From assembly GCA_009760855.2 (NCBI GenBank), contig WPIO01000200.1, positions 1 to 64,000 on the forward strand: a stretch of DNA of 64,000 nt. The letters are read 5' to 3'. This document shows, piece by piece, positions 10,540 to 24,149 of this stretch. Numbering within the stretch: position 1 is the stretch's first letter; every line of letters starts with the position of its first letter. The notes under the pieces are model-generated. The model saw only the letters and a program-made list of their open reading frames with translations. It was not told the DNA's origin and ran no database searches. Both the position numbers and the translations under genes were made by a program. The stretch comes from Cristatella mucedo. Its lineage: Eukaryota > Bryozoa > Phylactolaemata > Cristatellidae.

Positions 10540-11329
10540 TAAAAATTTGCGCACGATCACCGATTGAACCACAAATCCCCGCTGCAGCATAAGGACAGGG
10601 ACGCCGTGCTCCGATTCGCTAGCGTTCCTGCTGCCTGCGCCGAGAAGCAGGAACGCTGCACTCCAATTCGTAAGCGTCGGTGGCGTCCTACTTAGCATCG
10701 GCGTTGTAGCAAGCGGCTGGACTTCCATCGGGTACGGTGAGTAACAGATGGCCACTCAATAGCCGCATATGTATCCAGAGGCGCCTATTTCATCGTTCGC
10801 TCCGGCTTGCTGTTGCTGTTACCCCGAGGCGCGTCTTTCACAAAATTGCTCCGGAGCGGTGCAGCTATCCATGATGCGACGATATCTGATTGTTTCGTTT
10901 GAACAGAGAAGGAGGAAGCGAGGGCAGGAACCCGGCAGCAAATTGTGGGTCTCCTGGACTCGCTTTTCGACTGCCAGTCAGTGAAATAGGATCGCTTCGT
11001 CGTAATTTCGGACGCTTTTGTCGTAGTTTCTTCTCTGTCGCTCCTCGCGGTTCTGCCTCAGTTTGGGAAGAGTTATCCGTCCACAGAAATGGCGACAATA
11101 CGCCGAGGCGAGTTTACTCTTCAGATCTTCAGCTGCATTCGCTCTGGGCCTTCGGCGAGGCTTCGAATCGGCGAAATTACCGGCGGCGACCATTGCCGCG
11201 TGCGTTTTGGCATCGTTTTGGCATCTGAATGGTATCGTGCAGGACTTGCTGGCTGATAATGACCGTGCATTTCAAGCTGAACTTAAAACTTTAAGCTTAT
11301 ATCCTCTTATTTGGTAGCCTTATTTCGTC
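10540..11329. other. GC-rich segment, no confident gene
   Basis: Overlapping short frames on both strands, up to 112 codons. It contains the perfect hairpin at 10621-10657 and repeats of a motif like gctccgattcgctagcg, which also recurs near 49860-49920. In the minus direction it lies downstream of the degenerate anchor exon, where a gene body would be expected, but nothing is recognisable. Confidence 0.4.
10621..10657. repeat. Perfect 12-bp inverted repeat
   Basis: Arms AGCGTTCCTGCT (10621-10632) and AGCAGGAACGCT (10646-10657) with a 13-nt loop. The origin is unknown. Confidence 0.85.
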
Positions 11330-11480
11330 CGATGAACCGCAACGAGTCCAACAAATCCGGCCACAGCCAAGGCCGCGGCAGCGCCAGCGGCAACAGCGAC
11401 GAATCTAAATCGGCTAATCGTGGCCGGAGTAAAATATTTCCGATTTTATTTTTTTTACTGAGCTTCGAATGTGAGCAACT
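11330..11480 (-). pseudogene. Diverged copy of the membrane-anchor exon, start lost
   Basis: On the minus strand the frame reads RFRFV, then an Ala/Val/Leu/Gly hydrophobic run, then HRTK and a stop. Codon by codon it parallels the 2699-2804 exon (for example GCG/GCT, GCT/GCC, GTC/GTT and GCC/GCG are synonymous pairs), with one codon fewer. The ATG is ACG here, no in-frame ATG lies between it and the upstream TAA, and the splice donor is lost. The upstream 11475-11625 block is also duplicated. I read it as a pseudogenised or strongly diverged paralogue. Confidence 0.45.
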
Positions 11481-12002
11481 GAAAATGGATATCGCAAATT
11501 CCGTAGCCTTGAGGTAGCCAGATCTTGTTCCGAAGTGAATGCAACCGCCAACAACTTCCGAACTTCCGAACGAGGATCCACATTCAAATTCAAAGTGCCT
11601 GAGTGACTCCAAACTGCCTGAGAACTGCTTCAGCTTTATATTCATTGATTTGCCTCATAAATTTAAGTATTTATTCGTTCATATTGACTGAGAGGCGAAA
11701 ATCACGTCACAAAGAGCGGGCGCCTTAGCCTCCTGGGCTATCGGTGAATTTGGGGGGAGCCCGGTTACGGGAAAGTTCTGTCGAAGCAAACACCTAATTT
11801 CGACGCGCCGAGAGAGCTGTCAACGTATCGCGAAAGACTGATTGCAATTGGCCAGAGCTCGCAAACTGAGCAGCATAAACTGAGCCGCAGACGGCCCTGG
11901 TGAAGCAGTGGTTTCTCTGCCGCAGCCACCGACGCATCGCTGCCGACCATCTCGTTTCGTTGCTCGCGCGCCGCCCTGGGTGTTCATTGCCGATGCATTT
12001 TT

Positions 12003-12034
12003 GCCGATATGCCGATATGCCGATATGCCGATCG
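12003..12034. repeat. Four 8-bp tandem units
   Basis: gccgatat repeated four times, the last as gccgatcg. Confidence 0.8.
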
Positions 12035-12124
12035 TCGTGCCGGAAGCAGATCGAGATGACAACGCCGGTCCACTACACCAGATCCCGTACGTGTTTTGGC
12101 GTTCGGAGCTACGAGCTGACTTGG

Positions 12125-12557
12125 TCAGTCCCGCGAGTGAGCGAGACAACAGCGGCCGGCCGCGCGAGACAACAGCGGCCGCTGAGGAATCAACCGATTT
12201 GCACATGGCTTTCGACGGACTGAAGCCATTCCTTTGCTCGTCGAATGAGACGATGACCCCACGCCTGGCCGTCCATAAGGAGATTGCAAGGCGATGCCAA
12301 CCAACCGCCGAAAGCCTATCCGCATGGTGCACGTTATGGTGCCGGCGCCGATGGCGATCGCTTCCAAAGAGGTCGACAAGCTGATGCCTTCGTCCAATGA
12401 AAGTGCACAGTCATTACTAAGGCTTAGGCCGCCGTCAGAGTTCTCGTTTATGCCAAATCTCCGTCGTTCGAAGGTTGGCACGTACAGGTCATCGTCGGGA
12501 AGACTTTCTTCGACGTCGGTGTCGTCCTCGCCAGCGAATACGACCCCCTCAAAACTG
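12125..12557 (-). CDS. Candidate exon, acidic peptide, unknown function
   Basis: A minus-strand frame of about 144 codons opens just after a plausible acceptor (CGCACCGCTGCAG at about 12558-12570). It begins FEGVVFAGEDDTDVEESLPDD, an acidic cluster followed by a basic patch (FERRRFG). A possible donor (TTA|GTAATG) is weak. The opposite strand also has open frames (11908-12384 and 12294-12683), so coding is not certain. No domain is recognised. Confidence 0.25.
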
Positions 12558-12879
12558 CAGCGGTGCGTTTCTAACAGCGAAACTGCGAGCTACGATGCAC
12601 AAGCAAGAACCGGCGCCCGAGCGCACGTACGAATGTACACGTACAAAAACGCCTCGCGAGCGCTTACCGCTACCTTTCGCTGATACGTGAAGCTGTCGCT
12701 ACTGCGGCCGCATATGCCGGTGCTCGCTGCCAAGCCCCTGTGGCCACCTCCGCCATCGTTCACGGCTCTGCGGCTCGCGCCGCTGCTGCTGACGCTATCA
12801 CACTCGCTCGTGGACGTCGAGAAGGGCTCGTATTATGAGTCTGTCACCACGTCACAAGCGTCGTGGCTGCAGTAGATCT

Positions 12880-14250
12880 GATTCGCAGGCCACTGCAACC
12901 TTCAAAGCGGAAGTCAGGCTGTTATTCAAAGAAGCCATCTTGATCTTCAACAGCCGCTGAGCGTCGGTTGAATGCTAGTAAAAGTTTTACACATGTGTAC
13001 ATCTTAAGCATCGTACAAAATTCTTACACATGTGACATGCCTAATGCTACAGCCGATGATCACGACGTCGCCATCTGAAGTCTGTTGAGTAGCGGATAAC
13101 AAAGTGTGGCATGCAAGCACCTCGTCGAGAAGACACAAACGACTATAACTAAGCTAAGGTATTGATCAGATTACAGAGAGTGAAGAACAAAAAATGCTGT
13201 TTTCTTAAGGGTCTCTAGAAGTTGGCAGCTTCTTAATGCAATAAACCTTGTTGACCTTAACCGGGTGGATGGCACAATTTTTCACGCTACTGCGACGAAT
13301 TGTGTGTGTCCGTGCGCAGTCGGTATGTAATTAAAAGAGTTTGAGTGTATTAGATACATATATTCTCAACCGGTATTCTGCTGCATACTTTCAAGGCATA
13401 TTGAAAGCCTTGCCGCTCCCCATAACCTTTCCATTCGTTCCGGGGGAGGACCAGAATAGATGAAATAGGAGCTAAACATGTGAATGTTAACTTGAGCCTC
13501 ATTTTCAGAGAGGAGAACAGTGGGTAGGTGGTGGCAAAGTAATACTTTAGCAAGCTGTTGACACTGTTACTAAGGAAAAAAATGAGAGATCAATGAATGT
13601 GAGAGTAAAACTGAATGAGCACTGGATTCATCCCACATAAACTAATACCAGTTCCCGGGATAGACAGAGAGTTGCCACGGACAAGCTCACGATCGCGTCT
13701 GGATGGCAGGAACACGTGTAGCAGCACTCATTCTATGACAGCGAGTTGCACAAATTTGAAGAGCTATCGGACAAATGAATGAAGCAACCGGTGATTAAAG
13801 GAAAGCTGACATACACTAGTCAACTGAGCGACTGTAACCTCTGCATGCACATAGTGTGTTGCCGTAGCTATAGCAATTATCGACAACAGACAAAACGCAG
13901 CATATGCTTGCTGTTGTGATAGTAGCTTCTAGCTAATGGAACGAGAAAAAACTGGCATGCGACGATCAAATGAGGTTACGTACGTCTTCATAAAAGTTGT
14001 GGTGACAGCACTGTACTCTTTCCTGTAGCCAGCCGCTCTATCTTACAGAAAACATTGAGTATGAGAAACCAATTGAAGTTTACATTGCTAGTTCAGTTGC
14101 CGGCAAAGCTAAGGCCCTGCAAGTGTTTACGCTGCTGCCTAGCTCATTCCAGTTTATACAGACCTGCAGGTATTGCTTAGCGATGAAACCACTGAAAATT
14201 TTGGGTTCCAGCAGATAAGTACACCACTTTTTGAGACCACTGTATTGCTT
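12880..14250. other. Unassigned spacer
   Basis: No open frame above 67 codons, no family repeat and no splice-flanked exon seen. Confidence 0.4.
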
Positions 14251-14665
14251 GGCCAGGTGTGCTAGGTCCAAGTACTATGCAACCGCCAGCACCGAATCAT
14301 GGTTTTAGCAGACCGCGTACAACCGGTCGCACGGCGCGTCAGCTTCCAATTTGTGCCAGCGCCAGTGCCACCCACCGCGAGCACCGAGGCACACGTGGTG
14401 GCACTTGTAGGCTTCACTCGCACAGGCGCCACAGCCCTCGGCCGGCGCACGTGCGGATCGATAGCAAATCAGTCGACACGCCCTCAACCTCATCACGTAT
14501 CCACCAATGGTACGGCTCTGCTTACTCAGGTACCTAGTACGCATGCGCGGCGCCGTAGGGTGCTCGTCTGCTTGACCCTCCCCCCCCCGACTCTACCGAG
14601 CCCGAGTCAACTAAGCCGATGCGACGTCAAAAGTCTGCGTGGTTTTAGCAGTCTAGCACCATAGC
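14251..14665. other. GC-rich segment open on both strands
   Basis: A plus frame of 121 codons (14299-14664) and minus frames of 79 and 62 codons overlap. The minus 14305-14544 frame is Cys-rich (about 10 Cys in 79). A partial NRF-1-like site (ACGCATGCGCGG) lies near 14540. It may be a promoter or first-exon CpG island. Neither strand can be chosen. Confidence 0.25.
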
Positions 14666-16418
14666 TGTCGCTACGGTGCGGAGTATGTTTTCGGTTTTCC
14701 TCCTACGTGGTCCCGCTGCCTCTAACGCAATCAAATGCACTGAGCCGGGTGCATGCACAGGGTACAGAAGGCCGACTCGACCAGGGGCCAGGCTGGTCAT
14801 TTCTGATGAGCAAGTTTACTGATCAAGGTTGAGATCGTCTTCTTGACGCAGCTTACGCTTCGCCACACAATGTGGCCGTGAGAGGAAATAAAACTCAACC
14901 TGACATCGTGTACCGTCTCGAGCTTTGTATGGACGATGGCTCGACTGAAGAAAGAGCTCCAGCGAATGACGCGATAACGCAAGTCGACGTCTTTACACGG
15001 TCGAAGCAGCCCCACAACAATACTACGTCAGATCGAACCCATACGATAGCTCGAGCTGGAAGCGGAAATACAAATTATGAGCAGCCGCAATATCATTCGC
15101 GAGACGATCGCAACTTAAAATGGGTAATTTGCGTCAACAATGTCAAAAATGAATTTTCTTAAATTAAAAAAAGAAACACATCGCACAATTTTCTCTTGTT
15201 GAGGTGATCCTGAGTGCGTGAAGGTAAGAAGTTTATTAACGGGTAACACCCCACAATCCTTACTTACCCAGTGGGCTACAGATGAGGCCATTTTGCTTAA
15301 AGGCTATAAGAACGTCGGCTCGCCATCCGGATAAATCGAAAGAGCGTAGCGACATCCGAGGTAATCATTGCCATTTTTCGGTCGCGCTTGTTTCTCTGGA
15401 AATTATTTCGCCATTTTTTTGCGAAAGCGGGAATTCCTGGCGCACGAAGCTCTTGAACTACGGCGAGCTGCTGGGAAAGTGCTCGCTCCCGTGCACTTCA
15501 TAACGCGATTATCCGTTTTGCGGCGGCTCACGGCCAGCTAGAGCCGCTCTATCTCAATAACTGAAATTGGTTCGTACGCCGTCAAGACGGATGTCCGACC
15601 AAGCTGACACTAGTATGGCCTCTCTCTGCACCGGAGGATTCAAAGCCGCAGTGCGACGTCACACGTTGCGGTTGTCAGGCTGCTCACTCGCTTTCTCGCC
15701 CGGCTGCAACAGCTCGCAGATGCTAGTGTGTTAGCTAGAGCAAAACCGCACGGCAAAACCGCCGATTGTCGTTTGCGAAAGAACCCTCGGCTTCCGTTTA
15801 TCTTTCTGCATCTGGTTTGAAATTTGCCTCTGCAATTCGCCGTTCAGATTTTGCTCGTTAACTGAATAATAATACTCGTACACTATTTTTTAGACCACCA
15901 TTTACTAAGAAGACATTTTATTTCTTCGAAAAAGCCGCTTATATATTCAATGTTGAGGATGAGTATTTTGCGCGTGCTTGGCCGGCGACCTTTCGGGTTG
16001 CACACTGTCGTATCCGTTGTGCTTGCCTTGTTATTGTGTAGTAGCTTCGTCTTGCGGCCCGACAAAAGCAACTCAAAGTTAGTAGAACGTTATTAAAACT
16101 TCTAGATAAGGTTATTTAAGGTTATATAAGGTAGATAAGGTTGTTAGGTGATTTTGCTGTATCCAAAATTTTTATTGTATTAATTGACATTGACCAACTG
16201 CAGGCACGCAGCTGGCATTACCCCGTCGGGCGTTTACAAGGGACATTAGGAGACTTCCTGATTCACCTGCTAGAGGAAAGGACACATTTTGCATGCTGAC
16301 CATCAATTTTAACGGTACTTTCATGCTTTCAAAGGCCCAATTCATGCAAATAAGATGTTTTTATTTACCAAAAAATCCTACATGATTTTAAGCCCATTGA
16401 GTGCAGCAGTTGCCTCAC
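14666..16418. other. Unassigned spacer
   Basis: Short frames only. A small cluster of (t)aaggt(t)at direct repeats lies near 16108-16145. No gene is supported. Confidence 0.35.
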
Positions 16419-16579
16419 CAGCTGCAGACTTTGCGTTGCTCCTTGTCGGCATCAGAATGTTGTCGGCGTGGCCTGTCCCTTCGATCCGGTGAGCCGTGGG
16501 GTACCTTCTGTTGCCATTTGGTCATTGACCTTGGTTCGTGTGGCGCTTGCCCATGCAACTCCCCTTGCCTCTCATCTGT
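16419..16579 (-). CDS. Candidate internal exon, basic peptide
   Basis: A 161-bp minus-strand segment bounded by an acceptor (TTCGTCAG before 16579) and a consensus donor (CTG|GTGAGG at 16413-16418). The in-frame peptide starts TDERQGELHG and is Arg/Asp/Gln-rich (SPDRRDRPRRQHSDADKEQR). It starts in phase 0, which matches the phase-0 end of the candidate exon at 18302-18432 upstream on the same strand. Those two could belong to one gene with an intron of about 1.7 kb. No domain is recognised. Confidence 0.3.
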
Positions 16580-16599
16580 CTGACGAATGTGCCAAATAG

Positions 16600-17349
16600 T
16601 AAATATCTTGCAGTGCTTTGACTTGTGACTATCATTAAGGAAGTTCATAAGAGTAGTGTCTGATTGCCTAGATGTGGGTCTGCATTTATCAATTCTAACT
16701 TCAAGCAGACGGACAACTACCTATTGATCCTTCCAGAAGACACTATATGATATTTCAAAAATTTTAAATCTTATGAATGACAGTCGAATTAGAATCCAGC
16801 ATATGTGCATTGCCCCCTTATAATTTTTGTTGTTTCAAAAGTAGGCAAACATAATCTATTCATATAACCTTCCTTTCGGTTTTTGATGCGAAACTTTAAT
16901 CCTTGTGCTGTTATGAGTTTGGCTATGTAATGTATTGTATAGATATGTAATGTAATACATAGACACCATGATTTATCTGTAAGAACCGCTTGTTATGTAT
17001 ATATGCTTTTATACCAAGAATTGCCTTCCTGGTTCTCCAGTGCTTTATGTTTAAATCCACCTCCAGTGTGTGCTGAAGTACTATCCCTGCTCTATCGTTA
17101 CAAGTGCAGAACGTTATCTGGTTGTCGAGCCTTTTTATTGGAAAACCATTAAGCATTGAAATAAAAAACAGTCAGCATAGCTGGCTACCAAGTAGCAGAG
17201 TCCACAGTTGCCATTTGGGCAGGTAGCCATGGGAAACCAGAGCTAGCACTCACCGGTGCTACCAACCAATCGCCCAGACGTCCGATGGTCGGAGCATCTA
17301 TACCTAGATCACCTTGTTCTTGCCAGAGAACTTGCCTCGGATCGCATTC
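16600..17349. other. Unassigned spacer
   Basis: AT-rich. Nothing recognised beyond short frames. Confidence 0.4.
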
Positions 17350-17440
17350 CCTTTGCAGTAAATGTAAAGCGCCTAGAAAGAGATTGAGTTCTCTGAGGGC
17401 GCTTTATCAAGGACATTATCATTATTATTATTATTATTTG
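17350..17440 (+). mobile_element. LINE-A 3' tail only
   Basis: The last 90 bp or so of LINE-A: cagtaaatgtaaagcgcctag, the terminal hairpin and (ATT)n. An extreme 5' truncation. Confidence 0.85.
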
Positions 17441-18065
17441 GAGGCCTCTCGCCGTCAGCCTGAGGCTTTTTCAGCTTACGCTCCATCGTGGCAGCGTCGA
17501 CTGTCACCTCAATTTAGAGAGGCGCATTTGGAAATTTTGATTTGAACTTTGCAAGCCCCTCCTTTGAAATTTCCAATCCAGATCCGATGCCCGAGTCTAC
17601 TGTTTTACCTGCATACACGTACAGTCTGAGCGGCGGCAGCAGCAGCTTCCGCAGCAGCTGCTGCCGCCGAAGGAACCCGATCGAAAGTCAACCAGAAAAC
17701 GCGGAGCAAAACTCTGCCTTTGACTCTGCAAGAGCCGCCCGCAGACTAGGCGTTTCAACTAGTAGAGGCACCCTTAAGTGGGAGTCTTGCGAGGCAGGCT
17801 AATACCTACGTACCCATACTATCACAGATGCCATCCGCACCCACCCAGTATCCATGGGTATGCGTACCCAGTTGAGGGCTCTGCCAAGTAGTCAAAATGG
17901 CAGCAAGCACTTATATATTTGCTGCTAGTTTGACGTGCTGATCCTGCTCAGCGTGCTGCTCCGACTTAGCTCGCTGTTCATGCTCCTCCTGCGAATAATT
18001 ACTGTAATTTGCTCGTGCTCCCAAGAGCAGGCTTTAAGCCCAGCATTGAGTGAAGTGCAACTGTC
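17441..18065. other. Unassigned, weak plus-strand frame
   Basis: A frame of at least 86 codons (17542-17802) is Ser/Arg-rich and has no clear start or splice sites. Otherwise nothing is recognised. Confidence 0.2.
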
Positions 18066-18100
18066 GTCGTGATAGCTCAGTCGGTACGGGGCGCTAGCAA
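18066..18100 (+). other. tRNA-like A-box segment
   Basis: cgtgatagctcagtcggtac matches a Pol III A box (TRGCNNAGYNGG) and a D-arm, but no B box (GGTTCGANTCC) follows at the expected distance. It is probably the head of a broken tRNA-derived SINE rather than a tRNA gene. Confidence 0.3.
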
Positions 18101-18301
18101 TGAATCGCCGGAATTGTCGGAAAGCAAAAGGCGGTGCTCGCTGGAGGCAAAGTTTCTGTGCACTCAGACTACTCGGTCCCTTACTGCGACATCGACTGCT
18201 GAGAGAATTCTCATACCACAGTTCCGATTAGAGCATACATCAAATAGCTCCACAGTCTGCCCATCAACTTCTTTGAACGGAATTGAAGAAAGGGCCCTTA
18301 C

Positions 18302-18432
18302 CCTGACACATGGCATCCACCGGCTCTGTGGCATCTTGATTGTCAAGTCCTCTGTGGCTGCACTTGTGCATCCAGATTTTATTCTTTGAGCCAGCACCTC
18401 AATGTCAGGAATTTCCATGACTCGTTTCTTTC
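18302..18432 (-). CDS. Candidate internal exon with strong splice sites
   Basis: Minus-strand segment of 131 bp. It is preceded by a long pyrimidine tract ending TTTTGTGTAG (from 18433 up) and followed by the donor CAGG|GTAAGG (18296-18301). The frame reads KKRVMEIPDIEVLAQRIKSG and continues to MPQSRWMPCVR with no stop, starting in phase 2 and ending in phase 0. Reading through the splice sites, the open frame is longer (18164-18556). The codon pattern and the paired splice signals make this the best host-exon candidate in the window. I do not recognise the family. Confidence 0.42.
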
Positions 18433-18959
18433 CTACACAAAACGAGATGGGAAGTGTCAAACAAGAGAAAAGCTGTTCCTTTCCAGTTTCTGCCTCAGAG
18501 AAATAATCGAGAGCTGGTTCGCAATTTTGCTGCTTATGTACAGCAAAGTATGGCAACCGTCAAAGACACGCTGTAAGCTCAACGACAGGCGTAAAGGCCA
18601 CTGTGCACCTTGCATTAGTAGAGCCTAACGGCTTCGTCGAGTCAAACGTCTGCAGGCACTCCTAGCGGCGAGGGCATCGAGCCATCAGATGGTGCTGGGG
18701 CCTGCTAGCCCAGTGCTGCTCCAGCAGCTCCACGGTAGTTAACGCGTCCGAGCCGTGCAGGCATCGTCAGAGTGCGTGCTTCCGAAATGTGCCCAGGTCG
18801 CCTGGCATATCGATAGACTTTGTCTAGACTTTGTCGTCTGTAACCTCAGCATGCCGTTCCTCATTAAGGCAGGCCGCACAGCTCTTACTGCCGTCACGTT
18901 TGGGATAGTTGCCTTGAGGTTGCAACGGCAATGGCCATATTATCACTAAACACTCAATC

Positions 18960-19040
18960 GTGTTTCCTTGCTGCAAATGAAAAGTGCCTTGAAAGAGATT
19001 GAGTTCTCTGAGGGCACTTTATCGAATGTATTCTCATTTA
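18960..19040 (+). mobile_element. LINE-A 3' tail only
   Basis: tgtttccttgctgcaaatg, then the hairpin aaagtgccttgaaagaga...gagggcacttta. Compensating changes (gtgcc/ggcac in place of gcgcc/ggcgc) keep the stem. Confidence 0.8.
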
Positions 19041-19821
19041 TTGCTTCAGCACGCTGGGCCTGGGGGGGCTTAGACCTGCGACGGCTCTTAGTCCAACGGC
19101 TGTCAGCCTTCTCCAGCGGTATTCTTGTGTCATTACAATATTTACTGTCCGACACTCCAAATTTCCTCTGCACCGGTCATCGCATGGACACAAGGCATGT
19201 CAAGCTACCGTATCAGTTTTGATTTTTCATGAGGCCATCCATGCACACCTGCTGTAGCGTGCAAGAATTCGTACAGTTTCATGATCTCAATCGCCGCTAA
19301 GGAGATCTGAGGGGGTATATCAAATACATTATTATTGTTACAATCGGCCAATTAAATCAGATTTCGCTTGTATTACATTTTTCGATGTTACTACAACGAT
19401 CCGATGGACCGTTTATCAGATAAGGCTGATTGAAACAGATTCATAAAGTTTATTTGGTACTGAACATACTTCGAACCGGCAAAAGTCCGCCGGGACGACA
19501 CCCGGACGAGACCTATCCGTGGCAGAGGCAGACTGTCCATCCGCCTGCGCCGTGCTCGGGTGACTTTTCTTGTCGGCCACGGTTACTATGAAACGCAATG
19601 CAGCAGGCAGGGCCGTGATCCCGAGCTGACGCACTCACAGACATGGCGATCGACATAAGGTACACGTGCAGCCGCAAAATGGAATAGTACGTCAAGAGCC
19701 ACAGAAGATTCAAGCGCAGCGCTTTCCAGCTGTTGCTACTAAGAGATTCGATCAATATTACTTAATAAAACTGCTTCGCTCCCGCGCCTACATAGGCCCG
19801 GAGCTGCAAAATCAAAACAGC
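19041..19821. other. Unassigned spacer
   Basis: No supported gene. Short frames on both strands. Confidence 0.35.
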
Positions 19822-21466
<1,645 letters not shown>

Positions 21467-22185
21467 ATACAATGTAATGTAATGTATCTCCGTCAGTAGC
21501 TCCACAAAGTCATACAGACCATGTGGGTGTTACGCAGGAGAGTTTTGTATAGCACACTCACAGCCTAAGCGGCTTCCGGTACGCATTCGGTAGCCAACAG
21601 ACTTCGTCTCACGAAACAAAGAGAAAGTGGGAAGCATAGCAGAGTTAGGAGAGCAGTTGAGGTAGTGAGTAGCATAGAAGTAGCTGTTCAGGACCGCTGA
21701 AAAAGATGTGCCATAGTCGGCAGTTGGAGAGTAGTTGTCGTTGCGTAAGAATTGTGGAAGCGAGTTCCACAGTCTAGGACCTGCAGAGCTAAAGCTTCTG
21801 TCGCCAACTGTCTTTAAGCAGAGGAATGGGACAGCTAATTTATTGTCCACACAGGACCTGAGGGCGCGAACAGGCTGAAACTGATGCAGCAGTTCAGCTA
21901 GGTATGAAGGAGCCAAGCCATGGCGGGCCTTGTGGGTCAGCGTAAGAACTTTGCTCTGTATCCTTTGCTCAACCGGCAACCATCCTAGCTCTTCCAGCAA
22001 AGGTGACACGTGCTCAAACCGCTGGGACTTGAAGACCAGCCTTGCAGCCATATTCATAGTCCGCTGTAGTGGCATAATAGCTTTCTTTGGTAGCCCAGCC
22101 AAAAGGGAATTACAATAATCAAGCCCAGACAGAACTAAACAGCTAGTTAAATTTTTTACAAGCCACTGTGGGAGACAGCTTCTAA
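21467..22185 (-). mobile_element. LINE family B, 3' part
   Basis: An antisense copy of the LINE-B C-terminal domain, open from 22102 to 21530 (LGWLPVEQRIQSKVL, HKARHGLAPSYLAELLHQF, FSSAGPRLWNSLPQFL) and ending in a (TACATT)n tail. It is better preserved than the copy at 3557, which shows that copy's missing segment near 4640-4700. It is 5'-truncated before the reverse-transcriptase core. Confidence 0.88.
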
Positions 22186-22454
22186 TACAATAGCTAGCTT
22201 TGCCCCGAGCTGGATAAGTGCTTCGCTCAAAAGAACCTTAGCCCGTGGCTGATATTCTGGCTTGATTCGTTCAATCCACGTTGTGAGTTTGAGTCCTGCA
22301 GGTGGCTTTTCTGCAGTATAGCCACATGCAAGCGGCAAACCTTTATATTTATTGTTGACGGTACACTTGAATCCTTGTGCTGCCATATGAGGTTGAGGCT
22401 ATTTGGATTTGATACATATTACGTGCCTGTAATACTAGCCTCTATATTTTTTCT

Positions 22455-23020
22455 ATAATAATAACAATAATGCACTTGATAGAGCACCCTCAGAGAACTC
22501 AATCTATTTCTAGGCGCTTTACATTTGCTGCAAAGGGAAATGCAATTGAATGGTAAGTAAAATCATGCTTGAAAAACAAACGAAATGAATAATATGGTTA
22601 GGGGTGACATGCACAGGGTCAGCATGCAAATGTGGTTAGTGGCAGCATGCACAGTGTCAGCACGCATAAGCACATCTACGACGAATCACAGGGACCCGCT
22701 AAATGCTGTCCTAAATAGGTGTGTTTTTAGGTTCCTTTTAAATGTGGTCAGGTCAGGGGATGTCCTGACGCAGGTCGGGAGGGAGTTCCAGGCTTTGGGA
22801 GCATATGAACTAAATGCACGGTCTCCAAAGGATTTAAGGTTTGTATGAGGTATTTCTAGACGGTTGGATTCCGAAAAGTGGGTGGTACGATGCTTGGCCC
22901 GATGGGGTAGTATATCTGAGAGATAGGCTGGAGCGAAAGAATGAAGTGACCTAAAAGTGAGCGACAAAACCTTGAAGTCAATCCGTTGCTTGATTGGGAG
23001 CCAGCGAAGGTCGGCGAGAT
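22455..23020 (-). mobile_element. LINE-A 3' part, young copy
   Basis: Antisense copy very close to A2 over the C-terminal coding (22686-22967: [37 protein letters not shown]) and the 3' UTR with hairpin. It is cut off near gtcggcgagat and joins a short (TTA)n at 23020-23033. Confidence 0.88.
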
Positions 23021-23033
23021 GTTATTATTATTA

Positions 23034-23887
23034 TGACCCTGTTGTCACTCTTCTTTCTGACCTTTTCGACAAATTCTATCAGGAACCTACCTGTTTTTCA
23101 AGTTTGCTTACATTCCTAGGTCATTTATTCAACTCTTACTTTACAAGCATCTAGTGGTTTTTTGCTCGTGCCAGCTCAAGCCACTGCTTGATTACTAATC
23201 CAGCTGAGCGGCATAGGGTTACATGGCATGACCCTTTCGTCTATTTCAGTCGTACAAGTACTGATGCCTTGTTCTTGGTTTGTTAATTAATTATAACCCT
23301 GATTATATATCACCAATGGACTGCATACTATTTCAAATTACTAAGGGCATACAAGGTAACGAAGTTGGGTAGGAGTTTAAAGCTATGAGTTAACATTTCA
23401 ACTTGACTTGAGATATCTCTTAAGTCAATAGATATCAAGATTATGAAGAATGGTCAATTTAGATCAATTGTCCTAATTTCTAACAGCAGTCTGAACAGAC
23501 AGGCATTACTCACTGTGCGCCGTAATACATCTCGTGCAACTCCAGAAAACCACCAGGACTATGCCGGTATTACCCAAAACCCGTAAGTGCCGAAACTCCA
23601 TGCGACATGTTTTATTGTACATCATATGTTTATTTATTTCAATGATTTATCAAGTTTCATTGATGCTGTTCGCAAAAATAGCCGACATTTTCTTTTTTCG
23701 TTGAAGAGTTCTTAGCTGCTTTGGATGCCCCTGTGGAGTTGTCAAGCTACGCTTCGTGTATGCTTGATTAACAACGTTGACCAGTTCCATCAGTTTCTCG
23801 TTGTCCCAGCACTGGCTAGCTACTTCGGAACGAGTCCAGTGCAGTGATGCTTAGTCAGTCAAACAGACTATGAGTGCCACACACGAT
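23034..23887. other. Unassigned spacer
   Basis: AT-rich sequence with no supported gene or repeat family. Confidence 0.4.
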
Positions 23888-23972
23888 CGTGACAGGACAA
23901 AATGTCCCGAACATAATGTCTCTGACAAAATGTCCCCATACAAAAATGTCCCAGACAAAATGTCCCCACATG
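23888..23972. repeat. Interspersed ACAAAATGTCC repeats
   Basis: Five copies of a motif like gacaaaatgtcccc within 85 bp (minus strand GGGGACATTTTGTC), about 180 bp beyond the MULE coding remnant. They may be subterminal repeats of the MULE inverted terminus. Confidence 0.6.
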
Positions 23973-24149
23973 TCATATAAGATTAGTAATATTAATCTTA
24001 TTTCGAACAGATTTTATTAAAAGAAAGAGTTAAATAAATATAAAAGAGTAGGAAGTTATATCCAGTTATTTGGAGACAGTCTCTTCTCATACAACATCAA
24101 TTCTAAGGATTCTATAAATGTCAGTAAGATACTGCATTCTGATACGGTT

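Noticed and set aside
11908-12384. 158-codon plus-strand frame
   Set aside because: Overlaps the minus-strand candidate exon. No start context, splice signals or motifs favour plus. Left undecided rather than called.
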